Position numbers and translations under genes: made by a program. From Bacteroidota bacterium (GTDB taxonomy: Bacteria; Bacteroidota; Bacteroidia; UKL13-3), in NCBI GenBank assembly GCA_027487835.1, contig JAIYCU010000009.1, positions 32,378 through 96,377 of the forward strand: a DNA stretch of 64,000 nt, read 5' to 3'. How positions within the stretch are numbered: the first letter of the stretch is position 1; the number at the start of each line of letters is the position of its first letter. Positions 20,593 through 29,090 of this stretch are shown here, piece after piece. Below the pieces are notes generated by a model. That model did no database searches, was not told the origin of the DNA, and saw nothing but the letters and a program-made list of their open reading frames with translations.

Positions 20593-21945
20593 TTAATTGA
20601 TTTGACCCAAGGCTTTTTTAAGTTCTAGTTCTGCTACAAATAATTCAAATGCAGTACCCAGCATATTGGCTCTTGCATTTTCTAAGTCGGTTTGTGCCAC
20701 GCTAAGTTCTAGGCTTGAACCTACCCCGTTTTTGTATTTTAATTGTGCGGTATTATAAATATCTTCTGCTAGTTTAAAATTAGTTTGTTGCACCACTAAT
20801 TGCTTTTTAGCGCGGTTAAAATCTGTTTTTGCTGAGAAGATTTGTTGTTCTATTACATTCTCAAAAAACTTGATATCGTTTTCTGTCTTTTTAATGCTAA
20901 TGCTAGCCTGTTGGGTTTGTGCATGCTTTCTTAATCCATCAAAAATTGGAAGGCTAAAGCTTAAACCAACTGTTGTACCTGGGTACCATACATTGTATAG
21001 ATCGCCAAATTTACCTTCAGAGGCAAAGGCATTTTGTTGGTGAGAACCAAATGCGAATAAAGAAGGTGCATAGCCAACTAGGTAACGTTTTCTATCAAGG
21101 GCATTTAACTTTAATTGTTGTTGCAATAATTTATATTCTATTCTATTGCCATAATTAACTGTTTCTTCTACCACGGTTGCCGCTGTCTTAGTGGTTAACT
21201 CATCTAGTTTACTTGCTAATACTAAGCTATCAGAAGGCTTAACACCCATTTGCATTTTTAATACCATTCTAGCTACACGGGTTTGGTCTTCAATTTTTTC
21301 TTTTTGAATGCTTAAGTTGGAAAGTTGAAGACTAATTCTTTCTACATCTATTTTCTCTACAAATCCACCTTTAAATAATTGTTCAAGGTCGTTTTTAGAT
21401 TTGCTTAGTACCTCTAAATTACTTTGCATCATTTTTTGGTTCGACTCTAATAAAAGAACCATGTAGTAAGCCTTAGCTACATTTACTTCTGTTTCAATTT
21501 TGGTTCTGGTTTTACTTAACCTAGATAGGTTCACAAATTCTTTAGAGGCTTTTAGGCCTAAAAAGAAGGTTCCATCAAACAGCAATTGATTTACAGAAAG
21601 GGTTACATTACTGGTGTAGGTATTGCCAAATCTTGCTTCAATAAAATCAGGCCCACTGCCTAGTATCGGCTTTAAAAAGTTGGGTAATACTTGGGTAGGT
21701 ATTTGGGTATTGTTGATAAAATTGGCAGAGGCACTTACTTGAGGTAAGCCCATGGCAGTGATTTCGTTCACCTTTTTTTGCGCTGCGATTTCATCTAATT
21801 CGGCATTTTTAAGCGCATAATTATTGTTCTTGGCAAAATTGATGGCCTCATCTAAGGTAAAGGTGTAAACCGAGGCTTGTTGTGCACTTACACTAAGTGT
21901 TAGTAGCAATAGGAGGCAGGTAAGTAATTTATTTATGGTATACAT
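20593..21945 (-). CDS. TolC-family outer-membrane efflux protein
   Basis: The 450-residue protein has a signal peptide (1-21, ending SVSAQ) and the two-fold helical repeat of the outer membrane efflux family. Long heptad-rich segments are visible (FNRAKKQLVVQQTNFKLAEDIYNTAQLKYKNGVGSSLELSVAQTDL near the C-terminus, given here only as the motif YKNGVGS...A..DL). It forms the trimeric outer-membrane channel of the pump encoded downstream. It is positioned 12 bp after the TetR regulator gene. Confidence 0.93.
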   Translation of the reverse strand: MYTINKLLTCLLLLLTLSVSAQQASVYTFTLDEAINFAKNNNYALKNAELDEIAAQKKVNEITAMGLPQVSASANFINNTQIPTQVLPNFLKPILGSGPDFIEARFGNTYTSNVTLSVNQLLFDGTFFLGLKASKEFVNLSRLSKTRTKIETEVNVAKAYYMVLLLESNQKMMQSNLEVLSKSKNDLEQLFKGGFVEKIDVERISLQLSNLSIQKEKIEDQTRVARMVLKMQMGVKPSDSLVLASKLDELTTKTAATVVEETVNYGNRIEYKLLQQQLKLNALDRKRYLVGYAPSLFAFGSHQQNAFASEGKFGDLYNVWYPGTTVGLSFSLPIFDGLRKHAQTQQASISIKKTENDIKFFENVIEQQIFSAKTDFNRAKKQLVVQQTNFKLAEDIYNTAQLKYKNGVGSSLELSVAQTDLENARANMLGTAFELFVAELELKKALGQIN

Positions 21946-21957
21946 ATTATATAGGTT

Positions 21958-22581
21958 TTATGCTTGGTATGATTGGAATAAAGAATGTTTTTTTAGGAGT
22001 TTTAGTCCTTTTTCAGTACAAATGGAGCGCAAATGGTAGCGCATCATTTCATTATGCACCGTTTTAAAATCCTTTTTTTGCTCCATGTAATTGTCTGGAT
22101 TTAACAAGAAATCTATTAAATGAATGTAAAAAATTGCCGTAAGTTCTTCGTTTAATTCGGCATGGTAAAGACCCTCATTTTTACCTGTTCTTAAATTGGT
22201 AAGCACTTCATTGTAAATAAATTCAACCCTAAAGTTGTTTAATTTATCCCAACTGGGTTTAAAGTACTTCTTTAAATCGAACAGAATGGTTTGGTTGATT
22301 TGTTTTTTGAGCTCACCAAATGAATCGGTAAGGGTTAACATATATTCAATGGGGTTTTTAACCGATTGGCACAAACCCGAACAAAAGTGCATTTCTTGTT
22401 GAATATGTCTTGCCACGGTTTCATCCACCAATTTGGTTTTATCTTCAAAAAATTGATATAAGGTTTTTTTAGAAAGTCCTAATTCCCGCGCAATATCATC
22501 CATGGTGATACTCTTAAAGCCGTATCTTAAGAAAAGTGCTTCAGCCCCATTAAGTATCTTTGTTTTAACTTCTTCTGACAT
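21958..22581 (-). CDS. TetR/AcrR-family repressor of the efflux operon
   Basis: The 207-residue protein has an N-terminal TetR helix-turn-helix (about 7-54; ILNGAEALFLRYGFKSITMD, ELGLSKKTLYQFFEDK) and an all-helical ligand-binding C-terminus. It is the first gene of the tetR-tolC-adaptor-permease operon, so it probably represses its own operon and is released by a pump substrate. An inverted repeat GGAAAC-16-GTTTCC lies upstream, just behind a -7 box, consistent with an autoregulatory operator. Confidence 0.92.
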   Translation of the reverse strand: MSEEVKTKILNGAEALFLRYGFKSITMDDIARELGLSKKTLYQFFEDKTKLVDETVARHIQQEMHFCSGLCQSVKNPIEYMLTLTDSFGELKKQINQTILFDLKKYFKPSWDKLNNFRVEFIYNEVLTNLRTGKNEGLYHAELNEELTAIFYIHLIDFLLNPDNYMEQKKDFKTVHNEMMRYHLRSICTEKGLKLLKKHSLFQSYQA

Positions 22582-22605
22582 AATTATCGTATCCTAAAAC
22601 GTTTG

Positions 22606-22658
22606 CAAAGATAGAATCGATTTCAACTTAGGAAACTATTGGCGTACAAAAAGTTTCC
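22606..22658 (-). promoter_or_regulatory. Putative promoter and operator of the tetR-efflux operon
   Basis: On the minus strand TATCTTTG (22613-22606) matches the -7 consensus TAnnTTTG, 25 bp before the tetR start. Upstream, GGAAAC (22631-22636) and GTTTCC (22653-22658) form an inverted repeat with a 22-bp centre-to-centre spacing, about two helical turns, overlapping the expected -33 region. TetR binding here is inferred from position only. Confidence 0.5.
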
Positions 22659-22743
22659 AATGTTTCTCAAGTTTATGATTATGAGGTCTCTTATTATTTA
22701 GCATAAAGCAAAAACCTGACAAAATGCTATGTTTTTAGGTGTT

Positions 22744-23037
22744 ATTAGAAGCAAAATGGTTCTTACACCTCCTAATTTTGTTCTAATTAGAAGCAAAATG
22801 GTTCTTACGCCTCCCAATTTTGTTCTAATTAGAAGCATTTTGGTTCTTACGCCTCCCAATTTTGTTCTAATAAGATGTATTTTGCTTCTTACACCTCCCA
22901 ATTTGGTTCTAATAAGAAGTATTTTGCTTCTTATACCTCCCAATTTGGTTCTAATTAGAAGCATCTTGCTTCTTATACCTGACAACTTGGTTCTATAGAG
23001 AAGTAAAACGGTTCTTAGTCCTTGTAATTTGTTAGTC
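22744..23037. repeat. Tandem array of seven 42-bp repeats in gene-free region
   Basis: Seven units of exactly 42 bp start at 22744, 22786, 22828, 22870, 22912, 22954 and 22996. Units 1-3 are nearly identical, 4-6 drift, and 7 is degenerate. Each begins ATTAGAAGCAnnnTGGTTCT (units 4-5 start ATAAGA). Unit junctions form the palindrome TTCTAATTAGAA, and the unit start forms a hairpin, perfect in unit 6 (AGAAGCA-TCT-TGCTTCT). The remainder is CCTCCCAATTTTG-like. Because 42 is divisible by 3, open frames encoding 14-residue repeats run on both strands, but I see no sign of real coding. The array fills most of the 520-bp space (22582-23101) between divergent tetR and udk. About 22660-22743 looks like a decayed further unit. 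Function unknown. Confidence 0.92.
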
Positions 23038-23087
23038 TATCAAAAAGTTTCATGGTTCAAAATAAAGACTTGGAATTATATTTTTAG

Positions 23088-23095
23088 TACTTTTG
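23088..23095 (+). promoter_or_regulatory. Predicted -7 element of udk (TACTTTTG)
   Basis: TACTTTTG matches TAnnTTTG exactly and ends only 6 bp before the ATG at 23102. Transcription would start at or next to the start codon. A TTG at 23070-23072 is a poor -33 candidate. Confidence 0.45.
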
Positions 23096-23101
23096 GTCCC
23101 C

Positions 23102-23719
23102 ATGAATAAAAGACCTTATTTGGTGGGTATTTCAGGTGGCAGTGCCAGCGGCAAAACTAGCTTTCTTAAAGCATTGCGGGAGCAATTCTCTATGCAAGAA
23201 CTCTGCATGGTTTCGCAAGATAATTATTATAAATTGGCCTATGAGCACCAAAAAGATGAGAACGGGCATACCAATTTCGACTTGCCAGATTGTGTAGATT
23301 TAGATGCCTTTGCCAAAGACATTGAGCGTTTGTCTAAAGGTGAAACCGTTTATAGGCACGAATATTTATTTCAGCACGAAAACCAACAAGGTGAGCTGCT
23401 TACCTTTACTCCAGCGCCTATTATTATTTGTGAAGGCTTATTTATCTTTTACCATGAAAGGATTTTTAGTCAGTTTGATTTAAAGATTTTTATCAAAGCA
23501 GAGGAGGAATTGGCCTTACAGCGTCGCATAGCTAGGGATGTGGCTGAGCGAAATATCTCTGAAAACTTTGTTTTATACCAATGGCAAAATCATGTTAAGC
23601 CTTCCTATGAGCGCTATTTACTGCCTTTTATGGCACAATCTGATATGATTATTAATAACAATACCCATTTTGGCACCAGCTTGACGGTGATTACTTCTTT
23701 TTTGAAGGAGAAAATTTGA
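23102..23719 (+). CDS. udk: Uridine kinase
   Basis: The 205-residue P-loop kinase has Walker A GISGGSASGKTS (12-23 region), the YYK motif after QDN, DLPDCVDLDAF, and ICEGLFIF as Walker B. RRIARDVAERN is the lid and Arg region of the uridine kinase/phosphoribulokinase family. It phosphorylates uridine and cytidine in pyrimidine salvage. I chose ATG 23102 over an upstream TTG at 23093 because the family starts directly before the P-loop strand and a -7 box overlaps the TTG. The 42-bp repeat array lies upstream. Confidence 0.92.
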   Translation: MNKRPYLVGISGGSASGKTSFLKALREQFSMQELCMVSQDNYYKLAYEHQKDENGHTNFDLPDCVDLDAFAKDIERLSKGETVYRHEYLFQHENQQGELLTFTPAPIIICEGLFIFYHERIFSQFDLKIFIKAEEELALQRRIARDVAERNISENFVLYQWQNHVKPSYERYLLPFMAQSDMIINNNTHFGTSLTVITSFLKEKI

Positions 23720-23764
23720 GTTGGATGGGTTAGGTTCAACCCGAAACCAAAAAAGGGTGCTAAG

Positions 23765-24169
23765 CTAAGAAATGGCTTGGGTAGCCATTACAATTCTCAC
23801 TTTTAGTTTGGTGCCAGTGGCCAAAATATCTACCAAATCCTGAATGGTAAGTTTAGCATCCATTCTAAGTACAATGGTTGGATCTTCTAATTTTTGTTTG
23901 CCAATTTCATTCAGAATGGCAGTTTCTAACTCGGCCGGCACAATGAGTTTATCATTTAGATAATATTGTTTGGCATCATCCACGGTGAGCGAAATTTGCT
24001 TCTTATTTAAGGTTTGATTGTTTTTAGCTTTAGGCAATAGCACCTTAATCACGCTCGGATTGGCAACCGTTGATATAATTAAAAAGAACAAGAGCAGGAA
24101 GAACATGATGTCGTTGAGCGAGGAGGTGGATACCTCTGCTTCGAAACGTTTTTTTCTTCTAAAATTCAT
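23765..24169 (-). CDS. ExbD/TolR-family biopolymer transport protein
   Basis: The 134-residue protein has a basic cytoplasmic N-terminus, one membrane helix (about 19-40) with the conserved proton-path Asp20 (LNDIMFFLLLFF), and a periplasmic ExbD/TolR domain (IQDLVDILATGTKLKVRIVMAT). With the upstream ExbB-like protein it should form a proton-driven motor energising TonB- or Tol-type transport. It lies 18 bp after exbB in the same direction. Confidence 0.92.
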   Translation of the reverse strand: MNFRRKKRFEAEVSTSSLNDIMFFLLLFFLIISTVANPSVIKVLLPKAKNNQTLNKKQISLTVDDAKQYYLNDKLIVPAELETAILNEIGKQKLEDPTIVLRMDAKLTIQDLVDILATGTKLKVRIVMATQAIS

Positions 24170-24187
24170 GCTTTAATTCCTTTCTGC

Positions 24188-24808
24188 TTAGCTTTCTAAA
24201 ATATCTATAAATTCAATGGCCGTATTTTGCATTTTGTGGCTGAACCTATCAATGCGTGAGTTAAGTAAATGGTAGGCAGTATAGGCAATTACCCCTACAA
24301 TAAGACCTGCACCAGAGGTAATCATTTTTTCGTATAAACCACCTGCAATGATACCAATGCTAATATTATCGCTTACCGAGATATTGTAAAAAATCTTGAT
24401 GATACCAGAAATGGTTCCAATAAAACCAAGCATGGGAGCAATACCAGCGGTTAAACCCAAGAAACCTAAATTTTTCTCCAGCTTATCCGTTTCTAAACCT
24501 GCTACACTTTCCATGGCACTTTCAATATCTTTTATAGGTTTACCAATGCGTTGCACTCCTTTTTCTACCACACGGGCAATGGGGGTATTGAGGCGTTGGC
24601 AATAAGCCCTTGCCGCTTTAAGGTCGCCCTTGCTAAGCAAATCTCTAAGGTTTGGAATAAAATTATCTTCAATTTTAAAGGCTTGGTTAATATAAACAAT
24701 GCGCTCTATGATGAAGTAAATGCTAAAAAGGGATAAAATTCCAATTGGAATCATAATGACACCACCTTTTAGAATCATATCAAATAAACTCAAACCAGTA
24801 CTTTCCAT
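24188..24808 (-). CDS. MotA/TolQ/ExbB-family proton channel protein
   Basis: The 206-residue protein has three membrane helices (about 13-33, 115-140, 155-178) and the conserved TolQ/ExbB region GLTAGIAPMLGFIGTISGIIKIF and TSGAGLIVGVIAYTAYHLL. It pairs with the ExbD-like gene downstream. Whether the pair serves TonB or Tol/Pal cannot be decided because no tonB, tolA or pal gene lies beside it. The TonB receptor at 44-47 kb would depend on some such motor. Confidence 0.92.
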   Translation of the reverse strand: MESTGLSLFDMILKGGVIMIPIGILSLFSIYFIIERIVYINQAFKIEDNFIPNLRDLLSKGDLKAARAYCQRLNTPIARVVEKGVQRIGKPIKDIESAMESVAGLETDKLEKNLGFLGLTAGIAPMLGFIGTISGIIKIFYNISVSDNISIGIIAGGLYEKMITSGAGLIVGVIAYTAYHLLNSRIDRFSHKMQNTAIEFIDILES

Positions 24809-24832
24809 TTTTTTTGTTGATTTATCAGTTAA

Positions 24833-24840
24833 CGAAGCTA
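24833..24840 (-). promoter_or_regulatory. Predicted -7 element of exbB-exbD (TAGCTTCG)
   Basis: The minus strand reads TAGCTTCG, a TAnnTTYG match, 25 bp before the exbB-like start. No convincing -33 element was found. Confidence 0.4.
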
Positions 24841-24959
24841 AGGTCTGAACACATATAAAGGCTTAAGAATTTCCCACATACGGCGAAATGGTGACCAAAA
24901 AAATCGAAATTTGGAGCAGAAAATGTTTTACAGCTTGATTATCAATATTATTATTCTCT

Positions 24960-24991
24960 TTTGTAATTAGCACTCACTCCCCTTATATTTG
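24960..24991 (+). promoter_or_regulatory. Predicted secDF promoter (TTTG-20 bp-TATATTTG)
   Basis: TTTG (24960-24963) and TATATTTG (24984-24991) are separated by 20 bp, matching the Bacteroidota -33/-7 promoter in both boxes and spacing. A second TTTG/TATATTTG pair (24998-25001 and 25019-25026, 17 bp apart) lies closer to the ATG at 25043. Confidence 0.6.
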
Positions 24992-25042
24992 CCAGCCTTT
25001 GAAATAATTATACATATATATATTTGAATATTCACAGATACA

Positions 25043-27994
25043 ATGAAAAGTAAAGGAGCAGTTAAGTTTTTTGCAGTGGCCTTGGTGCTGGTAAGTATTT
25101 TCCAGCTGTCTTTTACCTGGGTAACCAAACAGGTAGAAAGAGACGCCAAAGCGTTTGCCAATGGAAATGAAGCCATGGAGCGCAGTTACCTAGATTCGGT
25201 TTCGCGGACGCCGGTTTACAATTTTTTAGGGTTAAAAAAGTTCACCTACTTACAATGTAAGGAGCGCGAACTCAATTTAGGCCTAGATTTACAAGGTGGG
25301 ATGAATGTTACCTTAGAGGTTTCATTATCCGACTTGTTACGTGGACTGTCGAACAATAGTACCGACGCAAAGTTCAATGAGGCAGTAAATACTGCCCGTG
25401 AAAAAATGAAAGGTAGCACAAAGGATTATGTTACATTATTTGCAGAAACCTACAAGGAGATTGCGCCTGAAGGTCGTTTATCTGCAATTTTTTCTAATCC
25501 ATCTAACAGAGATAAGGTTAAAATTTCTTCTACCAACGAAGAGGTAATAGCTTACATCCGCGAAGAGTCTAACCAAGCCATCGATCGTTCTTTCCAAATT
25601 TTGAGAGCACGTATTGATAAGTTTGGCGTAACCCAACCTAATATCCAAAAATTGGAAGGCAGTGGTCGCATTTTGGTTGAACTTCCAGGTGTAGACAATC
25701 CAGTGCGTGTAAGAAAATTATTACAAGGTTCGGCTAAATTAGAGTTTTTCGAAACTTTTGATAACCCAGAGGCCTTTAAACATTTGAGTACTGCCAACGA
25801 GGTATTAAAGAAAGCTAACACCATTAATTCAGTTGCAACAGCAGATAGCACCGTAAAAGATACGGTATCAAGTGCTTTGGCAGGTTTAACAGCAGATGCG
25901 AGTAAAGCCGCTGCTGCAGACACCAGCAAAACTGATACAAGTGCAGCAAAAGCACAACAAACTTTTGAAGAGTTTGCAAAAGATAATCCTTTGTTTGCTT
26001 ACTTACGTCCGTATGCAGACGACCAAGGGCAATTAATGAAAAAGGGTTCTTCTTGCGGTACAGCCTTAGTTAAGGATACCAGTAAGATTAATGCCATGTT
26101 AAATAACCCAGCGGTTAAAATGGCCCTACCGGGTAATATCCGTTTTGCTTGGGAATACAAAGGTTTTGGTGAAAACGAAGAAGGCGTAATTCTACATGCG
26201 TTAAAAGCAGGCAGAGATGGTTCTGCTTCTCTAACTGGTGATAAAGTAACAGATGCCCGCAGAGATGTGAGCCAAGTAAATGGCCAAGTAGAGGTTTCTA
26301 TGAACATGAATGCAGAAGGTGCAAAAATTTGGAAGAACTTAACCCGTAATAATGTTGGACATTGCATTGCCATTGTCTTAGATGATGTGGTTTACTCTTC
26401 TCCAAACGTTCAAAATGAAATTCCAAACGGTAGATCAAACATTACTGGAAGTTATACAAGTGAAGAAGCGGGCGACTTAGCCAATATCTTAAAAAGTGGT
26501 AAATTACCTGCCCCAACTAGAATTGTAGAAGAAGCAGTGGTAGGACCTACTTTAGGCGCAGAAGCCATTAGCAGCGGTATGTGGAGTATGATTATAGCTA
26601 CGCTCGTTATCCTTGCTTTCATGGTAATCTATTACAATAACTCAGGTTGGGTAGCAGATGCTGCGGTTGTATTAAACGTATTCTTTATTATAGGTGTATT
26701 GGCCTCTTTAGGCGCAGCACTTACTTTACCAGGTATTGCAGGTATCGTATTAACCATTGGTATGGCAGTAGATGCCAACGTACTTATTAATGAGCGTGTG
26801 AAAGATGAATTGCAAAATGCAAGGAGTTTGAAAAACGCAGTTACCGATGGATACCAGCATGCAGCGTCCTCAATTATTGATGGTAACTTAACTACCTTAT
26901 TAGCAGGTTTTGTGCTTTACATTTTCGGAACAGGTCCTGTGCAAGGTTTTGCCATTACGCTTATCATCGGTATTATCACTTCAATGTTTACTGCCGTATT
27001 GTTAACCCGTGTAATTACTGAATGGCAGTTAGACAAAGGCCATACCGTTAAATATAGCCGTTCCTTCTCAGAAAAAGCATTCCAAAGCTTCAACTACGAT
27101 TTTGTTAAGAATCGTTTCAAATTCTATATATTCTCAGGGGTAATCATTGCTTTTGGTATTTTCTCTATGTTTACCAAAGGATTCACCTTAGGGGTAGATT
27201 TTAAAGGTGGTTGGTCGTACATTGTACAATTAGACCAAAATAAAGGAAATGATGAAATTCGTAAGGCCTTAGAAAAACCTTTTGGGGGAGCACCTGAAGT
27301 TAAAACAGTGGGTGGTGATAATAAATATAAAATTACCACAACCTATTTAATCGAAGACCAAAGTGAAAATGCATCTGATTTGGTTCAAGCCAAATTAGAC
27401 GAAGGTTTCAAAGGGATGAACCTGAAATATGAAGTGTTAAGCTCTTCTAAAGTGGGTCCTACCATTGCAAATGATATCAAGCAATCGTCAATCATTGCAG
27501 CCATTATTGCACTTTTAGGCATAGGTTTATATGTATTGGTAAGGTTTAAGAAATGGCAATATGCACTTGGTGCTACCATTGCCTTGGCACATGACGTATT
27601 AATGATGATGAGTTTCTATTCTATTTTTGATGGTATTTTGCCATTTACAATGGAAGTAGACCAAAACTTTATTGCGGCCGTATTAACAATTATTGGTTTC
27701 TCAATTAATGACACGGTGGTTGTATTCGACCGTATTCGTGAGTATTTGGGTACCCATCACCATGATACCAACAAGAAGGGAATCATTAACGATGCCTTGA
27801 ATAAAACCTTAAACAGAACCATTATTACCTCGCTTACCGTATTTATGGTAGCATTGGTATTGTTTATTTTTGGCGGTGAGGTTATCAAAGGATTTACCTT
27901 TGCTTTATTGGTAGGTATCTTCTTTGGTACTTATTCTTCAATTGGAATTGCAACCCCAATTGTAATTGATTTTGACAAAAAGAATAAAGAATAA
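25043..27994 (+). CDS. secDF: Fused protein translocase subunit SecDF
   Basis: The 983-residue inner-membrane protein fuses SecD (about 1-660) and SecF (about 670-983), as in most Bacteroidota. SecD shows GLDLQGGMN (80-88), the P1 periplasmic domain with RILVELPGV, and GMAVDANVLINERVKDEL in the membrane part. SecF shows GVDFKGGW and FSINDTVVVFDRIRE. The periplasmic part contains an Ala/Ser/Thr/Lys-rich insertion (about 275-320). SecDF uses the proton gradient to pull exported proteins through SecYEG. A promoter pair precedes it and a terminator follows it, so it is probably monocistronic. Confidence 0.97.
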   Translation: MKSKGAVKFFAVALVLVSIFQLSFTWVTKQVERDAKAFANGNEAMERSYLDSVSRTPVYNFLGLKKFTYLQCKERELNLGLDLQGGMNVTLEVSLSDLLRGLSNNSTDAKFNEAVNTAREKMKGSTKDYVTLFAETYKEIAPEGRLSAIFSNPSNRDKVKISSTNEEVIAYIREESNQAIDRSFQILRARIDKFGVTQPNIQKLEGSGRILVELPGVDNPVRVRKLLQGSAKLEFFETFDNPEAFKHLSTANEVLKKANTINSVATADSTVKDTVSSALAGLTADASKAAAADTSKTDTSAAKAQQTFEEFAKDNPLFAYLRPYADDQGQLMKKGSSCGTALVKDTSKINAMLNNPAVKMALPGNIRFAWEYKGFGENEEGVILHALKAGRDGSASLTGDKVTDARRDVSQVNGQVEVSMNMNAEGAKIWKNLTRNNVGHCIAIVLDDVVYSSPNVQNEIPNGRSNITGSYTSEEAGDLANILKSGKLPAPTRIVEEAVVGPTLGAEAISSGMWSMIIATLVILAFMVIYYNNSGWVADAAVVLNVFFIIGVLASLGAALTLPGIAGIVLTIGMAVDANVLINERVKDELQNARSLKNAVTDGYQHAASSIIDGNLTTLLAGFVLYIFGTGPVQGFAITLIIGIITSMFTAVLLTRVITEWQLDKGHTVKYSRSFSEKAFQSFNYDFVKNRFKFYIFSGVIIAFGIFSMFTKGFTLGVDFKGGWSYIVQLDQNKGNDEIRKALEKPFGGAPEVKTVGGDNKYKITTTYLIEDQSENASDLVQAKLDEGFKGMNLKYEVLSSSKVGPTIANDIKQSSIIAAIIALLGIGLYVLVRFKKWQYALGATIALAHDVLMMMSFYSIFDGILPFTMEVDQNFIAAVLTIIGFSINDTVVVFDRIREYLGTHHHDTNKKGIINDALNKTLNRTIITSLTVFMVALVLFIFGGEVIKGFTFALLVGIFFGTYSSIGIATPIVIDFDKKNKE

Positions 27995-28016
27995 TTTTTC
28001 GGTTTGAACCGAGCAG

Positions 28017-28047
28017 AAAGGCTATCCAGCAATGGGTAGCCTTTTTT
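28017..28047 (+). terminator. Intrinsic terminator after secDF
   Basis: AAAGGCTATCC (28017-28027) and GGGTAGCCTTT (28034-28044) pair with one G-U around a 6-nt loop and run into six T. It directly follows a GGTTTGAACC motif at 28001-28010. Confidence 0.85.
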
Positions 28048-28151
28048 GTTTCTTAAAATGCACAACCCTAAAAATACTTGCGCATAACTTATGGGTGCGA
28101 GGGTTGCGGGAGTTGTGCGTATGCTGCAACTTTGTACAAAACCATTTTCAA

Positions 28152-29090
28152 ATGAAAAGAATAATTGTTTTATTGGCCATTTTAGGATTGGGATTACTAT
28201 TGAATGCGCAAGACCTGGAGCCTAAAGGGAAAATCAAAGAGCCAAAAACCTTTAAAGACAAGGCGCATAATACTTTAATGTCTAAGCGACTTAAAGAGGC
28301 GACCCAACAGCGCGATTCGCTTTATTTGTTAACCCAGCTTTATCAAAAAGATACCACTGAAAGAGGCATTCAATATAGGGCCTTGGATTCTGCCCATACT
28401 CATTGGTTGGCCCAATACGCAGCCTTAGATAAAAAGTACCTTGGCCTGCAGCAAGATTATACCGAAATGCATAATAAGTACACGCAACTTATACAGAGCA
28501 GTCTTAGCAAAACAGAACAATTAAACCTTGCCTTGAAACAAAAATCGGAGGAGTTGCAAGAGCGTGAGCGTAAATTAGCAGAAATGCAGGCCATGTTGCG
28601 TAAGCAAGACAGTTTAACCCAAGCCTTAAACAGCATTATTAAGAAGGCCTTATTGGGCTTTAATTCTGATGAGATTACGGTTGAAATGAAAAATGGGAAG
28701 GTATATGTTTCTATGACCGATAAATTATTATTTAGAAGTGGCAGTGCTGATGTAGAAGACAAAGGGAAAGAGGCGATTAAGAAGTTGTCGGATATCCTAA
28801 ACAAGAATACAGATGTTAGCATAACCATTGAGGGACACACTGATAATGTGCCCATTAAAACAGCCATTTTTAAGGATAATTGGGATTTAAGTGTGGCAAG
28901 AGCCACTACCATTGTTAGGCTTTTAGATGAAACTTATAAGGTAGATGCTAAACGTTTAACCTCAGCAGGAAGGGGAGAATATGTGCCTAAGGCTACAAAT
29001 GAAACTGCCGAAGGCAGGGCAAAGAACCGTAGGACAGAGATTATTTTATCACCTAAACTGGATGAGCTTTATAAAATAGTAGGCTGGTAA
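28152..29090 (+). CDS. OmpA-family protein with coiled-coil region
   Basis: The 312-residue exported protein has a signal peptide (MKRIIVLLAILGLGLLLNAQ), a long coiled coil (about 55-165, heptad-rich with LAEMQAMLRKQDSL), and a C-terminal OmpA/MotB peptidoglycan-binding domain (about 185-300; LLFRSGSADV, ITIEGHTDN, RLTSAGRGE, NRRTEI). It should link an envelope structure to peptidoglycan. I chose the ATG at 28152 because the signal peptide begins there; an in-frame ATG 120 bp upstream would fall within the secDF terminator. The 3' end overlaps the convergent signalling gene by 22 bp. Confidence 0.9.
   Translation: MKRIIVLLAILGLGLLLNAQDLEPKGKIKEPKTFKDKAHNTLMSKRLKEATQQRDSLYLLTQLYQKDTTERGIQYRALDSAHTHWLAQYAALDKKYLGLQQDYTEMHNKYTQLIQSSLSKTEQLNLALKQKSEELQERERKLAEMQAMLRKQDSLTQALNSIIKKALLGFNSDEITVEMKNGKVYVSMTDKLLFRSGSADVEDKGKEAIKKLSDILNKNTDVSITIEGHTDNVPIKTAIFKDNWDLSVARATTIVRLLDETYKVDAKRLTSAGRGEYVPKATNETAEGRAKNRRTEIILSPKLDELYKIVGW

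Noticed and set aside
22698..22998. Long open frames on both strands encoding 14-residue repeat peptides
   Set aside because: They arise because the 42-bp repeat unit is a multiple of three and happens to lack stops on both strands. Composition is odd (RSKMVLTPPNFVLI-like), there is no plausible start context, and the inverted repeats explain the conservation better.
22744..23037. CRISPR array
   Set aside because: Units are contiguous without unique spacers, the whole 42 bp is repeated, and no cas genes are nearby.
28032..28151. Upstream start for the OmpA-family protein
   Set aside because: The 40 extra residues overlap the secDF terminator hairpin and would bury the signal peptide.
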